From Lachnospiraceae bacterium (GTDB lineage Bacteria; Bacillota; Clostridia; Lachnospirales; Lachnospiraceae): DNA of 64,000 nt. The notes below the pieces were generated by a model, which saw only the letters and a program-made list of their open reading frames with translations, had not been told where the DNA came from and made no database searches. The position numbers were made by a program, and so were the translations under genes. This document shows positions 1-9,365 of this stretch, in pieces (position 1 is the stretch's first letter; each line of letters opens with the position of its first letter). The stretch covers positions 1 to 64,000 of the forward strand of contig SVEL01000006.1 in NCBI GenBank assembly GCA_015057425.1, read 5' to 3'.

Positions 1-297
1 AAAATTCAGTAAAATTTATCATAGCAGATTTTTCATGGCAATTCAACGGGGGATTTCCGCTCTCCCTTTTACCCTAATTGTGGTTGAAATAATCTTCGGC
101 AGTTTCACCAAGCGTTGAAAGAAACAGTGAGATATGATAAAGTGAACTGAAAGATAAATAAGAATAGGTCGAACTGATTGCAAAACAGAAATTTGTTGAA
201 CACTTGAAACTTTCAGTTTCATCCATCATAAAGCAACAGCAAGTTGCTTGAAAAAAGATTTATTCGATTTTATAATATCTTTGGAGGTGAAATCTAT
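1..297. other. Intergenic left edge, no supported gene
   Basis: No gene can be supported here. An open frame of 27 codons at 35-118 on the plus strand has no ribosome binding site and resembles no family I know. The stretch just before 298 carries a good ribosome binding site (GGAGG at 283-287) for the following regulator gene. I see no tRNA, inverted repeat or recombinase site that would mark an element boundary. Confidence 0.4.
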
Positions 298-1065
298 ATG
301 GAAACAAAGGATATTATATTAGAACTTAGAAATAAAGCAGGGCTCTCTCAGGATGAACTTGCAGAAAAAGTATATGTCACTCGGCAAGCTGTATCTCGTT
401 GGGAAAAGGGTGAAACAACACCAAATACAGAAACATTAAAGGCGCTATCAAAATTGTTTGATATTTCTATTAATACTCTCCTTGGTTCGCCAAGAGAATT
501 GATTTGTCAGTGTTGTGGTATGCCGTTAAAAGATGATAATATTATTGGCAGAGATGCCGATGGTAGTCCAAATGAAGATTATTGTAAATGGTGCTATGCT
601 GATGGAACATATACATACAGCAATATGGATGATTTGATTGATGTCTGTGTTGGACATATGATTAGTGAGGACTTTTCAGAAGAACAAGCTAGAGAATATT
701 TGAAACAATTGCTTCCTAAACTGGATTATTGGAAAAGATATGAAGAACTTAGTGATGGTGGACAGTTCGAGGTATTTAAACAACAATTGATAAATGAGAT
801 TAATGAATTATCTATTGATGGAATGCCTAAACTGGAAAAACTAAATGCTTTAGTTGGTAAATATGTAAATCTCGAATATCCTCTTCCCAACGGTAAGACG
901 GTGAAATTTTTAGATGATAAGACAACATATCTGGGTAATCAATTGGAATCAGAAATTGTAGATGGTCTGTGCTTCGGGGTTCTTGCTAACATGGATTTTA
1001 TTATGATATGTTCCTATGGAACTGACGGAAAGAATCCGGAATTATTGGTTTATAAAAAAAGATAA
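298..1065 (+). CDS. XRE-family HTH regulator with putative zinc-ribbon domain
   Basis: A 255-residue protein. Residues about 4-60 form a Cro/C1-type helix-turn-helix (QDELAEKVYVTRQAVSRWE), which binds DNA. Residues about 68-145 hold a Cys-rich module (CQCCGMPL and later CKWC) like the putative zinc-ribbon domain found in many Firmicutes proteins. The C-terminal about 75 residues have no family I can name. The ATG at 298 is chosen over an upstream in-frame ATG at 244 because GGAGG lies 10 bases before it and the HTH begins right there. It opens a row of small same-strand accessory genes. Its target genes are unknown. Confidence 0.85.
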   Translation: METKDIILELRNKAGLSQDELAEKVYVTRQAVSRWEKGETTPNTETLKALSKLFDISINTLLGSPRELICQCCGMPLKDDNIIGRDADGSPNEDYCKWCYADGTYTYSNMDDLIDVCVGHMISEDFSEEQAREYLKQLLPKLDYWKRYEELSDGGQFEVFKQQLINEINELSIDGMPKLEKLNALVGKYVNLEYPLPNGKTVKFLDDKTTYLGNQLESEIVDGLCFGVLANMDFIMICSYGTDGKNPELLVYKKR

Positions 1066-1091
1066 AATGTATTGAAATTCGGAGATTTTAT

Positions 1092-1424
1092 ATGAACGAG
1101 CAGATAAGAGAATACATAGATAAATATCCAAGTGAAATTATAGATATGTTTAATGATTTGAGAAAGTTGATATTCGATAGCGTTTCAGTTGAACCGGAAG
1201 AAATATTGTGGGCAAAATTACCGAGTTACTATGTTGGGGAATCTTTTGTAAGACTTATCCCGTTTAAAGATCATATTAATGTTGAGGCACAGGCAATAAA
1301 TCAACATAAACAAGAACTGACAGATTATAAAATTACGCCTAAAGGAATGATGCAAATTTATTTAAAGCAGAGTATTCCGGATGAAATTATGAAACAGATA
1401 TTCGCAGAAACGTTAAAAAGGTAG
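1092..1424 (+). CDS. DUF1801 (YdhG-like) domain protein
   Basis: A 110-residue protein beginning MNEQIREYIDKYP, with the pattern of the DUF1801/YdhG-like fold (SYYVGE, RLIPFKDHINVEA). Family members are small soluble proteins related to iron-chaperone-like frataxin folds, and their biochemical role is not established. A GGAG ribosome site lies 6-9 bases before the ATG. It sits 26 bases after the HTH regulator and may be co-transcribed with it. There are no membrane segments or metal-binding cysteine motifs. Confidence 0.8.
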   Translation: MNEQIREYIDKYPSEIIDMFNDLRKLIFDSVSVEPEEILWAKLPSYYVGESFVRLIPFKDHINVEAQAINQHKQELTDYKITPKGMMQIYLKQSIPDEIMKQIFAETLKR

Positions 1425-1484
1425 GCATAAACTACAAGTGTGTTAAATCCATACAGACAAAATGAGTAGAAGGAGTATGTAAAA

Positions 1485-1919
1485 ATGGGCATAAGAAAAT
1501 TGGAACAAGTTGATATAGCTGCTTGTGCAGATATTTTATGCAGTGTGTATAATAATGAGTTATGGCAATGTAGATGGAGCAAAGAGGTTGCAATTGAATA
1601 TCTGACAGATTTTTATAATATGAAGAAATTCGTAGGGTACGTAATTGAAGAAAACGATATGATTTGTGGAGCTATATTTGCTCATGAAAAAGTATGGTGG
1701 AACAATAGTGAGGTATTTGTAGAAGAAATGTTTGTGCAGCCAAGCTTTCAGCGCAAGGGATATGGAACAATGTTGTTAAAAAAAGTGGAAGAATACATAA
1801 AAGAAAAAAGGTTGGCAGGAATGACATTGTCTACAAACAGGTATGCACCTGCGCCGAATTTTTATAAAAAAAATGGTTTTGTAGACTGTGAACATGTTTT
1901 GTTTATGTGTAAGGAGTAG
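1485..1919 (+). CDS. GNAT family N-acetyltransferase
   Basis: A 144-residue GNAT-fold acetyltransferase. The acetyl-CoA pyrophosphate loop is visible as QRKGYGT at about residues 87-93, after a beta strand with EEMFVQPSF. The C-terminal NRYAPAPNFYKKNGF is the usual GNAT ending where the acceptor substrate is positioned. The acceptor cannot be read from sequence; small amines, aminoglycoside-like drugs or protein N-termini are all possible. AAGGAG precedes the ATG. It is one of three GNAT genes within 2 kb, none close enough to another to look like a recent duplication. Confidence 0.85.
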   Translation: MGIRKLEQVDIAACADILCSVYNNELWQCRWSKEVAIEYLTDFYNMKKFVGYVIEENDMICGAIFAHEKVWWNNSEVFVEEMFVQPSFQRKGYGTMLLKKVEEYIKEKRLAGMTLSTNRYAPAPNFYKKNGFVDCEHVLFMCKE

Positions 1920-2029
1920 AAAAAGTTAATTTGCAGGGATTGCTAAATTTTGATATAATAAATCTTAAGAAATTCTTCTAAATAAAAAATGATAGTAGCT
2001 AAGCTTGAATTGTAAAGGACAGGATTATT

Positions 2030-2476
2030 ATGAAAAAAATTATGACAATAATGGGAATAACAATAATCGCTTTTTTAGTCCTCTTTATAGTTTCCATACC
2101 GTTTGTAAACAATTATACTGCAACAATAATAGAAACTAAATTGAGAGATTTGCCATTGCCTGAAAAGTCATCATATATTGAATCGGTATCTCAAGCCGGT
2201 AAGTTGGCAGGTAATGGGAATGGAATGCAATTCTTTGGTGCAATCCTTATTGAAAGTGAGATGTCTATTGATGAACTAAACAAATTTTATTCAGATTATA
2301 ACAATGACCGGTTAAATCTTATAATTGATGAACAGGATAGTCAGCAAATAAAGTTTATTGAGCATAGTGAGCTGATTTTTAATTGTGAGCTTAATCAAAA
2401 TAAAAATTACTTTATTCTTTATGCATGGGGAAAAGGCATTGAGCCATTTTGCTCTTTAGATGTAAGAGGATATTAA
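2030..2476 (+). CDS. Small membrane-anchored protein of unknown function
   Basis: A 148-residue protein with one N-terminal hydrophobic helix (about residues 6-27) and a mostly hydrophilic remainder predicted to lie outside the membrane. There is no lipobox cysteine, so it should be held by the helix. The C-terminal part is rich in short beta-like stretches ending in CSLDVRGY. I do not recognise a family. It lies 110 bases after the acetyltransferase, with a modest AAGGA ribosome site, inside the row of accessory genes. Confidence 0.7.
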   Translation: MKKIMTIMGITIIAFLVLFIVSIPFVNNYTATIIETKLRDLPLPEKSSYIESVSQAGKLAGNGNGMQFFGAILIESEMSIDELNKFYSDYNNDRLNLIIDEQDSQQIKFIEHSELIFNCELNQNKNYFILYAWGKGIEPFCSLDVRGY

Positions 2477-2517
2477 AATAATGGATCATAAAGATATTAA
2501 TTTAATGGAGGAAAGAG

Positions 2518-2967
2518 ATGGAAATAATAGAATATTTTAGTGCAGATAATAAAGAGCACTGGCTCTCAAAAATTAAAGAAAGTGATTGGGGCGCAGGACA
2601 GTATTTGCATGAACTGCTGAAAAATCAACAGTTAAAGGAATTGACCGGTGAAAGTACAAAGGTACTTATGTTGGTGGATGGAGAAAACTTAGTATCGTTT
2701 TGCACATTTGCCGAAAAAGATGATATTCAGCCAACAGATTTGACACCGTGGATTGGCTGGGTATACACATTTCCTGAGTATAGAGGAAACCATTACTCCG
2801 GAAAGCTGCTTGGTTATGCCGAAACATTAGCCGTAGAAGATGGAATCAAAGCTATTTATATTTCGACTAATCATGAAGGACTGTATGAGAAGTATGGTTA
2901 CAAGTTTTTTAAAGTGATGAAAGATATAGAGGGAGAAGATTCAAGAGTGTATGTGAGACATCTGTAG
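2518..2967 (+). CDS. GNAT family N-acetyltransferase
   Basis: A 149-residue GNAT protein. The cofactor-binding region is YRGNHYSGKLLGYAE at about residues 91-105, a slightly unusual form of the R/Q-x-x-G-x-G/A loop. The terminal segment STNHEGLYEKYGYKF is the typical GNAT strand-turn-helix. The ribosome site GGAGGAAAG directly precedes the ATG and fixes the start. The gene begins 41 bases after the membrane-anchored protein. The acceptor substrate is not evident. Confidence 0.85.
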   Translation: MEIIEYFSADNKEHWLSKIKESDWGAGQYLHELLKNQQLKELTGESTKVLMLVDGENLVSFCTFAEKDDIQPTDLTPWIGWVYTFPEYRGNHYSGKLLGYAETLAVEDGIKAIYISTNHEGLYEKYGYKFFKVMKDIEGEDSRVYVRHL

Positions 2968-3031
2968 ATGCCAAAGTGTGAAAGGTATTAAAATATGTGT
3001 TAACCAAAAGATAAAAGTATGAGAGCGAATT

Positions 3032-3526
3032 ATGATTTCAATTAGAAGATTAACATTAGATGATATAGAGACAACATTTGCATATTCGTCGGATTTTGAA
3101 AATACATATTATATGCTTATGGTGCCGTTTTCATCGAAGGAAGAAACTAAAGAGTTTATAAGTAAATGTATAAATGAATATGAGTGTGAACAACCGGAAT
3201 ATTTAGCATTTGCGGTAGTTTTGGAGGGTGTTCATATAGGAGAAGTATTTGCCTATATTTCAGAAAAGGAAGCAGATATTGGTTGGCTTATTAACAAAAG
3301 ATACTGGGGAAATGGTTATGCAACCCGGGCAGCTGAATTGCTTGTAGACTATTTGAAAAACAATTTGCAGATAGAGGAAATCGTAGCTTATTGTGACGCG
3401 CGAAATATTCCTTCCAGGAAGGTTATGGAACATATTGGCATGGAATATGTGGGAAGTAACGGGATTCGTACATACGAAAAAGATGTTTCTGATTATGAAG
3501 AGATAAAATACAGAATGAGAAAGTAG
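3032..3526 (+). CDS. RimJ/RimL-type GNAT acetyltransferase
   Basis: A 164-residue protein with the RimJ/RimL layout: it begins SIRRLTLDDIETTF, and has INKRYWGNGYATRAAELL as the acetyl-CoA loop and first helix at about residues 90-107. AYCDARNIPSRKVMEHIGM then follows, the conserved N-x-x-S-x-x-x-x-x-x-x-x-G region. Known members acetylate ribosomal protein N-termini, and many relatives act on small molecules or drugs, so the substrate is open. The ribosome site is weak (GAGAG). The gene ends 19 bases before the kinase-like gene. Confidence 0.85.
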   Translation: MISIRRLTLDDIETTFAYSSDFENTYYMLMVPFSSKEETKEFISKCINEYECEQPEYLAFAVVLEGVHIGEVFAYISEKEADIGWLINKRYWGNGYATRAAELLVDYLKNNLQIEEIVAYCDARNIPSRKVMEHIGMEYVGSNGIRTYEKDVSDYEEIKYRMRK

Positions 3527-3545
3527 TTACAAATGAGGTAATGTG

Positions 3546-4319
3546 ATGAAAAATGTTTTTGTAGAAGGAATCCAGGGAATGGGGAAATCTACACTTATAA
3601 ATTATATATATGAAAAGATGCCTGAATATCGCATATGCAGGGAAGGTGATTATTCACCGGTTGACTTGGCATGGTGTACATGGATGACGAAAGAAGAATA
3701 TGAAAGTGTGCTACTGCATTATGAAGCGATTAAGGAAGAGATTATAAAGAACACAACCAAAGAGAATGACCATTACATTATATCTTATACAAAAATAATT
3801 ACCAATATTTCCAACTTTCATAAGGATTTGGAAAAATATGAGATATATAATGGAAGAAAATCTTTTGAAGAGATGAAAGAGATTATTCTTACAAGGTATA
3901 ATAATTTTAGGGAAATGGGTTATTTATTGGAGTGTGCTTTTTTTCAGAATATCATCGAAGATTTGATTTTGTTTCATTTATTAAATGATGATGAGATTGT
4001 AGACTTTTACCGGGAACTTTATCAGTGCGTAGATAGGCAGCAGTTTGTACTTTTGTATTTATATAGTGACAATGTCAAAGAAAATATTGATATTATCAGA
4101 AAAGAACGTAGCGATAATATGGGCAATGAGCTGTGGTACAATATGATGTTAGAATATTTTATCCATTCTCCATATGGTGAAAAGCATAGATGCAGTAATT
4201 TTGAAGATATGATAGCTCATTTCAAGCACAGACAACAATTGGAATTACGTATTATAAATGAAGTAATTGGTGATAATGCAATTATACTTCCGGCTAAGCA
4301 ATGGAAAAAATCGCTGTAA
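3546..4319 (+). CDS. P-loop NTPase, nucleotide or small-molecule kinase-like
   Basis: A 257-residue protein with an N-terminal Walker A motif (GIQGMGKST, residues about 8-16), as in deoxynucleoside and thymidylate kinases. No clear lid or nucleobase-binding signature is visible, so the phosphate acceptor is unknown. The ATG at 3546 is preferred to a GTG at 3543 because GAGGT lies at the right distance. The stop codon falls inside the following terminator hairpin. It ends the accessory gene row. Related proteins sit near GNAT genes in Firmicutes, but the role here is inference. Confidence 0.7.
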   Translation: MKNVFVEGIQGMGKSTLINYIYEKMPEYRICREGDYSPVDLAWCTWMTKEEYESVLLHYEAIKEEIIKNTTKENDHYIISYTKIITNISNFHKDLEKYEIYNGRKSFEEMKEIILTRYNNFREMGYLLECAFFQNIIEDLILFHLLNDDEIVDFYRELYQCVDRQQFVLLYLYSDNVKENIDIIRKERSDNMGNELWYNMMLEYFIHSPYGEKHRCSNFEDMIAHFKHRQQLELRIINEVIGDNAIILPAKQWKKSL

Positions 4320-4338
4320 AGCTTTACAGCGATTTTTC
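4305..4338. terminator. Bidirectional rho-independent terminator
   Basis: A perfect 22-base palindrome (4311-4332) is flanked by a run of A on the left and T on the right. It separates the kinase-like gene (plus) from the REC-GGDEF gene (minus) and can serve both strands. Confidence 0.9.
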
Positions 4339-4367
4339 TTTTAGGGAAGTTTCTTCCCTGGGTAATT

Positions 4368-5732
4368 TTAATTTTCAGAATCTAATGTGCGGATATCGTA
4401 TATAATATTGACCTCACCTATAAGATTTTTATTCATATCAAAAAACTTATCAATAACTCTTTTTGCAACCATATTGCCGTTATCATAATCAACGTCCATA
4501 AAAATCATCATATACTGGCTGTTGCTGTATCTTGTTCCTGTGTCTGCCGAACGCAAGGAAGCAGTTGCAGTATCATTCCACAGATCCATTATTTCTTCTA
4601 TTGAAAAAGCGCTTTCTTTGGTAGTCAGGCGCATAGTAAATAAAACAATCTGAACATTTTGGTTGCCACGCGATACATAACGTGAAACAAAGTCGTAGAT
4701 TTTTTTAAACTCATCGTATGCGACGTTAAAAGCACCTTTTTGTTCGGATAAGCCTTCCTTCATTATACTGCTTACATATTCTAAGTCGGCAGCGGTATTG
4801 ATTTCCTTGATTGCAGTATTGTTGTCATCATAGAAATGATAAGCATTTTTACCGTTATTCTTCACGTAATACAATGCTTTATCTGCTTTGTTGTAGAGTT
4901 CTTTGAAATTTTCCGGTTCAGTAGTTGTCATTATACCGATAGAAACGGAAACGATACCACCATAACCAAGAGCTCCCATTTTTTCGGCAAATTTAGTAAT
5001 AATCTCTTCAGCTCTTTTTGCGGCAGTCTTTCGATCTACAAGATTTGGATAAAATGTAACAAATTCGTCACCGGCAAGTCGGCAAACAATATCATCTCCA
5101 CGGGAGCATTCCTTTAAAACATCAGAGAAGTTTTGTAATGTTTTATCACCTACTATATGTCCGTATGTATCATTTATGGCCTTAAAGTTATCAAGGTCAA
5201 TCATAAATAACGTACCGATTCCGCCGTTATCTAAGAATTTTGTCAATGTCTGCTGAAGATAATCGCGGTTATATAATCCGGTTAATGCATCTGTCAGAGA
5301 TTTGAGAGTAGCTTTTTCCATCTGGATAGTTTTCTTTTCAAGCTGATGCTCCAAATCTTTTCGTAATTCGTGTACTTCAAGAATTCTGCTTACTCTTGTG
5401 TTCATTACAAGTGGGACAAATGGTTTTGTTATAAAGTCATCAGCACCTAAAGACAGACACTCAACTTCTGTTTTTGGGTCAGAATCAGCAGTTAAAAAGA
5501 TAATAGGTATTTTGGCAAGAACAGGATTTTCTTTTATCTTACCTACAACTTCCCGACCATTCATCTCAGGCATTTCAATATCCATTAAAATTAAGTCCAC
5601 AGACTCATTTTCAAGAAAATTAAGTGCTTCCTTTCCTGAATTACAGATAAAAGTTTCATATTTATCCTGCAGGGCCTTTTTTGCCATTATGCAATTCATA
5701 TTGTTATCATCTACTATAAGAAGACGTCTCAT
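4368..5732 (-). CDS. Response regulator with GGDEF diguanylate cyclase domain
   Basis: A 454-residue protein. Residues 1-120 form a receiver with phospho-acceptor D51 and K103. A short coiled linker leads to a GGDEF domain (about 145-300) whose active site reads AGDEF (220-224), a variant usually active. An inhibitory RxxD site (RGDD, 211-214) sits five residues before it, so product inhibition by c-di-GMP is expected. The last 130 residues look like a second, degenerate GGDEF-like fold (RYSNSQYMMIF replaces the signature). It is the final gene of a four-gene operon, 17 bases after the hybrid kinase, which is its likely phosphodonor. Confidence 0.9.
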   Translation of the reverse strand: MRRLLIVDDNNMNCIMAKKALQDKYETFICNSGKEALNFLENESVDLILMDIEMPEMNGREVVGKIKENPVLAKIPIIFLTADSDPKTEVECLSLGADDFITKPFVPLVMNTRVSRILEVHELRKDLEHQLEKKTIQMEKATLKSLTDALTGLYNRDYLQQTLTKFLDNGGIGTLFMIDLDNFKAINDTYGHIVGDKTLQNFSDVLKECSRGDDIVCRLAGDEFVTFYPNLVDRKTAAKRAEEIITKFAEKMGALGYGGIVSVSIGIMTTTEPENFKELYNKADKALYYVKNNGKNAYHFYDDNNTAIKEINTAADLEYVSSIMKEGLSEQKGAFNVAYDEFKKIYDFVSRYVSRGNQNVQIVLFTMRLTTKESAFSIEEIMDLWNDTATASLRSADTGTRYSNSQYMMIFMDVDYDNGNMVAKRVIDKFFDMNKNLIGEVNIIYDIRTLDSEN

Positions 5733-5749
5733 TTGGGCAACCTCCTGTG

Positions 5750-8275
5750 TTATTGATTGTTATTAATGTATTCGTTTGCTGTATCTATAGTCTGTTTATA
5801 TAAATCCATAGTTAACGGATGATTTTTTTGTACAAAAGCTTTTTGAACTTCCATATCTTCACCGCTTCGGAGTAGTTTTCCTGCCTTTTCTAACATTAAG
5901 CATTTTTCTGAAAGCATTTTTGCTCCGATGTTAAGTGAATTTGATTTTAGGGAGTGAATATGGATGGTATAATTATTCCAATCTTCACTTTCGTAATATT
6001 TTAGCAGGTAGTTATATGTCTCATCATAAGAAGAAGCATATATCTCCAGGATTTCCATATAAACATCTTTTAAATCGCCACAATATTGTATGCCAAGATT
6101 GTAATCAATAAGTGTGGATGGATTTGCTGCAGGAGAAGTATCTTCGGTAGCAGCAGTTTCTGGTTCATTATCATCATGCGTTATATATGACACTTTATGA
6201 GCCGGAAGGAATTTGGATATATGTTCTTCCAGAGTTTTTCCGTCAATCGGTTTACTTAAGTAAGAATCGAATCCGGCTGAAAGATACATATCCTGTGCGC
6301 CTGAAACAGCATTGGCGGTCAATGCGATAATCGGAGCATTTATGCTTAGGTTGTCTTCCATCTTTTTTGCACGCTTAAGTGTTTCAATACCATCTATACC
6401 GGGCATCATATGGTCGAGAAGTATGATATCAAAGACATTGTGACGCATAAGGTCAAGAGCTTCCATACCACTCATGGCATCATATATATGCATTTGTGTC
6501 TTTTCAAGCAATTTTCTGACTACCATCAGATTCATATGATTATCGTCTACTACAAGAATAGAGGCATCAGGTGCAATGAAACTTTGTATATATTTATGTA
6601 TATGTTTTTCGGATTTTTGATAATTTACCGTGAAGTTTCCTAAAGGTGTATTGTCAATAATATTTTGTTCAAGAGTAAAGCTAAATACAGAGCCTTTGCC
6701 ATATGTGCTTTCCACCTGAATCTGACCGTTCATCATATCAATTAATTTTTTGGTAATGGCAAGACCTAAACCGGTACCTTCGATATTTCTGTTTTTCTCA
6801 AGGTCAAGTCGCTGGAAACCTTCAAATAATATCTTTAACTTATCGCTTTCAATACCTATACCGCTGTCTTCAACATCCACCTTTAATATGATGCTGTTTT
6901 TTTCAGAATCTATAGTTCCGTTAACTTTAAAATGTACAAAACCGGAAGGTGTATACTTAATTGCATTATTTATAAGATTAAGCATAATCTGTTTAATCCT
7001 GTTTTCGTCACCATATAATTCACTTGGAAGCTGTTCGTCAACAGTAAGAATATATGAAAGCCCTTTGTTGTTAGCTTTTATTTCTGTCATAGTTACAACT
7101 TCATTAAGTAACTGTCCAAGCTTATATTTTGTTTCAAACATTTCCATTTTACCTGATTCGATTTTAGAAAAATCGAGTATATCATTTACAATTGCAAGAA
7201 GGTTCTTGCTGGCACTTTCGATATTTGAGGAATATTCAGTTATATTTTTATCTGTAGATTCACGAAGAATCATTTCATTCATACCTATAACTGCGTTAAT
7301 AGGTGTTCGGATTTCATGAGACATATTGGCAAGGAAATCGGTCTTGGCCTGATTGGCTTTTTCGGCAATCAGCTTAGCCTGTAACAGTGCATCGCTTTCT
7401 TTTACCTTTCGTTCGGTAATTAATAAGTACAGGGTTACAACTAAAAGTAACAGCCACAAAAGACCGAAACACCATAAAACCAGCGGAATTATAAGGGATA
7501 TTTCGCCGGAAATATCATCAGTCGGAACATAGCCCATAACAAATAATCCGGAATAATCTGTTTCGGAAGCAAAGAATATATTATCACCATACTTGCCTTT
7601 TTCGCGGGCTGCTGCAAAAGCACTGATATTCATCTTATCGCTGATTTTGCCAAATGCAGAGGATACGTCAGGATCACTTAAAAATGTTTCATTAATGGAG
7701 GAGTCCCCTTCTTTTAATATGATATTTCCGTCAATATCAGTAATTACACAGTGCCCTTTACCACCATTGCTTGTTAAATCAAGTTTTTCTGTAAGAGTGT
7801 TGCTGTCATAAAGTTTATATAAAATAAATTTTACGTTATTTCCGTTATATACCGGTACGGCAAAAAGAACGGTTTTGTCGGTACTGCAACTGACAGACGG
7901 TGTACCGTGGATAGCTTCAAAGATACCGTCATACTTTGAAAAATCAAGCTTTTCTCCAAAGCATGGTTCACCGTTTATGCGAAGGATTCCGTAAGAAATG
8001 CCATCTTCTTTGTTTTCAAAAAACTTTTCAGGAAGTCCTGTTTCTAAATCTATAAATACAGAAGCTTCTTTTAAAAGGCGCAGTTCTTCTTCGAAATGAT
8101 TATTTGTGACAGAGGCTACCATCATACCCTGTTCAGCAACGTGATGTTCTAACTGTTCATAGATAATTGAGCGCATTTTTGACCACATGGCGATGCAGAC
8201 AATTATGAGAACCGTAAAACTTACGATTATAACAGATATCATATTTTTGATGTTTTTATTCTTTAGGTTATTCAT
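5750..8275 (-). CDS. Hybrid sensor histidine kinase with receiver and Hpt domains
   Basis: An 841-residue membrane kinase. Transmembrane helices at about 12-31 and 258-287 bracket an extracytoplasmic Cache-like sensor. HisKA follows with phospho-acceptor H320 (NMSHEIRTP), then HATPase_c (N437, DSGIGI, GTGLGL), a receiver (about 572-690, phospho-acceptor D621) and an Hpt domain with H774 (HSLKSNS). This order allows a His-Asp-His relay ending on the Hpt, which can pass phosphate to the receiver of the next gene. Its ATG overlaps the end of the upstream BMP gene by 8 bases, with the ribosome site inside that gene, so translation is coupled. Confidence 0.93.
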   Translation of the reverse strand: MNNLKNKNIKNMISVIIVSFTVLIIVCIAMWSKMRSIIYEQLEHHVAEQGMMVASVTNNHFEEELRLLKEASVFIDLETGLPEKFFENKEDGISYGILRINGEPCFGEKLDFSKYDGIFEAIHGTPSVSCSTDKTVLFAVPVYNGNNVKFILYKLYDSNTLTEKLDLTSNGGKGHCVITDIDGNIILKEGDSSINETFLSDPDVSSAFGKISDKMNISAFAAAREKGKYGDNIFFASETDYSGLFVMGYVPTDDISGEISLIIPLVLWCFGLLWLLLLVVTLYLLITERKVKESDALLQAKLIAEKANQAKTDFLANMSHEIRTPINAVIGMNEMILRESTDKNITEYSSNIESASKNLLAIVNDILDFSKIESGKMEMFETKYKLGQLLNEVVTMTEIKANNKGLSYILTVDEQLPSELYGDENRIKQIMLNLINNAIKYTPSGFVHFKVNGTIDSEKNSIILKVDVEDSGIGIESDKLKILFEGFQRLDLEKNRNIEGTGLGLAITKKLIDMMNGQIQVESTYGKGSVFSFTLEQNIIDNTPLGNFTVNYQKSEKHIHKYIQSFIAPDASILVVDDNHMNLMVVRKLLEKTQMHIYDAMSGMEALDLMRHNVFDIILLDHMMPGIDGIETLKRAKKMEDNLSINAPIIALTANAVSGAQDMYLSAGFDSYLSKPIDGKTLEEHISKFLPAHKVSYITHDDNEPETAATEDTSPAANPSTLIDYNLGIQYCGDLKDVYMEILEIYASSYDETYNYLLKYYESEDWNNYTIHIHSLKSNSLNIGAKMLSEKCLMLEKAGKLLRSGEDMEVQKAFVQKNHPLTMDLYKQTIDTANEYINNNQ

Positions 8276-9365
8276 ATATAATTACTCCGTCAACAAACCA
8301 ATTCATTTCTTCTAAAAGTATTTCATCACTGATGGATTCTCCGGGACTACAGCGAAGATTACCTTCATTATCATATATTTCGCCGGAAAATATCTGTTTT
8401 CCGGATAAGAGTTCGTTTATCTTTGTATCAATTGCTTTTTTTTCGTCTTCTGTTACAAGTGATGAGTAGTCAGAAAGCTCCACAGCACCTGTATCAATTC
8501 CAAGCCAATGGCGTTTAACTGAGTTGGCATTACCAAGCATATATTCACGTATTATTTTGTAATACATTTTTTTCCAGTTCCATATTGCAGCTGTCAGATG
8601 CTTGTCAGACAGCCCTGATACAGTTTCGTTGTAACCGATGGAGTAGATGCCTGCGTCATCAGCGACTCTGGCAACAAATGCCTGATTCTGATGATAAGTT
8701 ATAAGGTCAACAGCCTTGTTATTAATTAATTTTTCAGCTGCCACTGTTTCCTGTTCTTCATTATCCCAGGAGTCAGTCCATATAACATTGACAGTTGCGT
8801 CAGGATTTACCTGCTTAACACCCAGTGTAAATGCATTTATTCCACGTATTACTTCTATATTGGGCATAGCTGCCACATATCCGATGTTGCCTGTTTCTGT
8901 TTTCATTCCGGCAAGAATTCCCGACAGATATCTTATCTGATACATTCTTCCAAAATAAGATGTAAAGTTATCAAAGGTAAACTCAGAGGCACTTCCATAA
9001 AATGCTACGTCAGGATATTTTTTGATAATTTCAGCAGCCTTGTCAGGATAGGAATAGCTTGATAATACTATCATAGAAGCACCCTTATCAATAAGGCGTT
9101 CAATGGCAGCAGTGCACATAGCGGTATCCTCAGGGATATTTTCTTCTACCAGTAACTTGGCACCAAGTTTGTCACAGGCATAAGAAATGCCTTTATAGTG
9201 AGCACCATTCCATCCGGTGTCATTGATGGTTCCGGTTATAACAAAACCTATCTTTGGAACGTCATTTTTCTTGACTCCGGTCAGGGCAATTCCAACGATG
9301 ATGACAATAGGTATAATAATGATTAATGCAATTAATAATTTGGATAATGCTTTTTTGTTATTCAT
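8268..9365 (-). CDS. Membrane-anchored BMP/PnrA-like binding protein (second copy)
   Basis: A 365-residue member of the BMP family of substrate-binding proteins, which in known cases bind purine nucleosides. The mature part starts KIGFVITGTINDTGWNG and includes SYFGRMYQIRYLSG and EVIRGINAFTLGVK, shared with the neighbouring paralogue. The N-terminus is a hydrophobic helix (about 8-30) with no lipobox cysteine, so it is a membrane anchor, not a lipoprotein. No permease or ATPase gene is nearby. The start overlaps the upstream gene by 8 bases and its own end overlaps the kinase by 8, implying equimolar, coupled synthesis as a sensor component. Confidence 0.88.
   Translation of the reverse strand: MNNKKALSKLLIALIIIIPIVIIVGIALTGVKKNDVPKIGFVITGTINDTGWNGAHYKGISYACDKLGAKLLVEENIPEDTAMCTAAIERLIDKGASMIVLSSYSYPDKAAEIIKKYPDVAFYGSASEFTFDNFTSYFGRMYQIRYLSGILAGMKTETGNIGYVAAMPNIEVIRGINAFTLGVKQVNPDATVNVIWTDSWDNEEQETVAAEKLINNKAVDLITYHQNQAFVARVADDAGIYSIGYNETVSGLSDKHLTAAIWNWKKMYYKIIREYMLGNANSVKRHWLGIDTGAVELSDYSSLVTEDEKKAIDTKINELLSGKQIFSGEIYDNEGNLRCSPGESISDEILLEEMNWFVDGVIIYE

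Noticed and set aside
1-240. End of an integrated mobile element
   Set aside because: No recombinase, terminal repeat or attachment-like duplication can be identified.
6750-7319. Open frame of 189 codons on the plus strand inside the hybrid kinase gene
   Set aside because: Overlaps conserved HisKA/HATPase coding sequence and has no ribosome site or recognisable domain.
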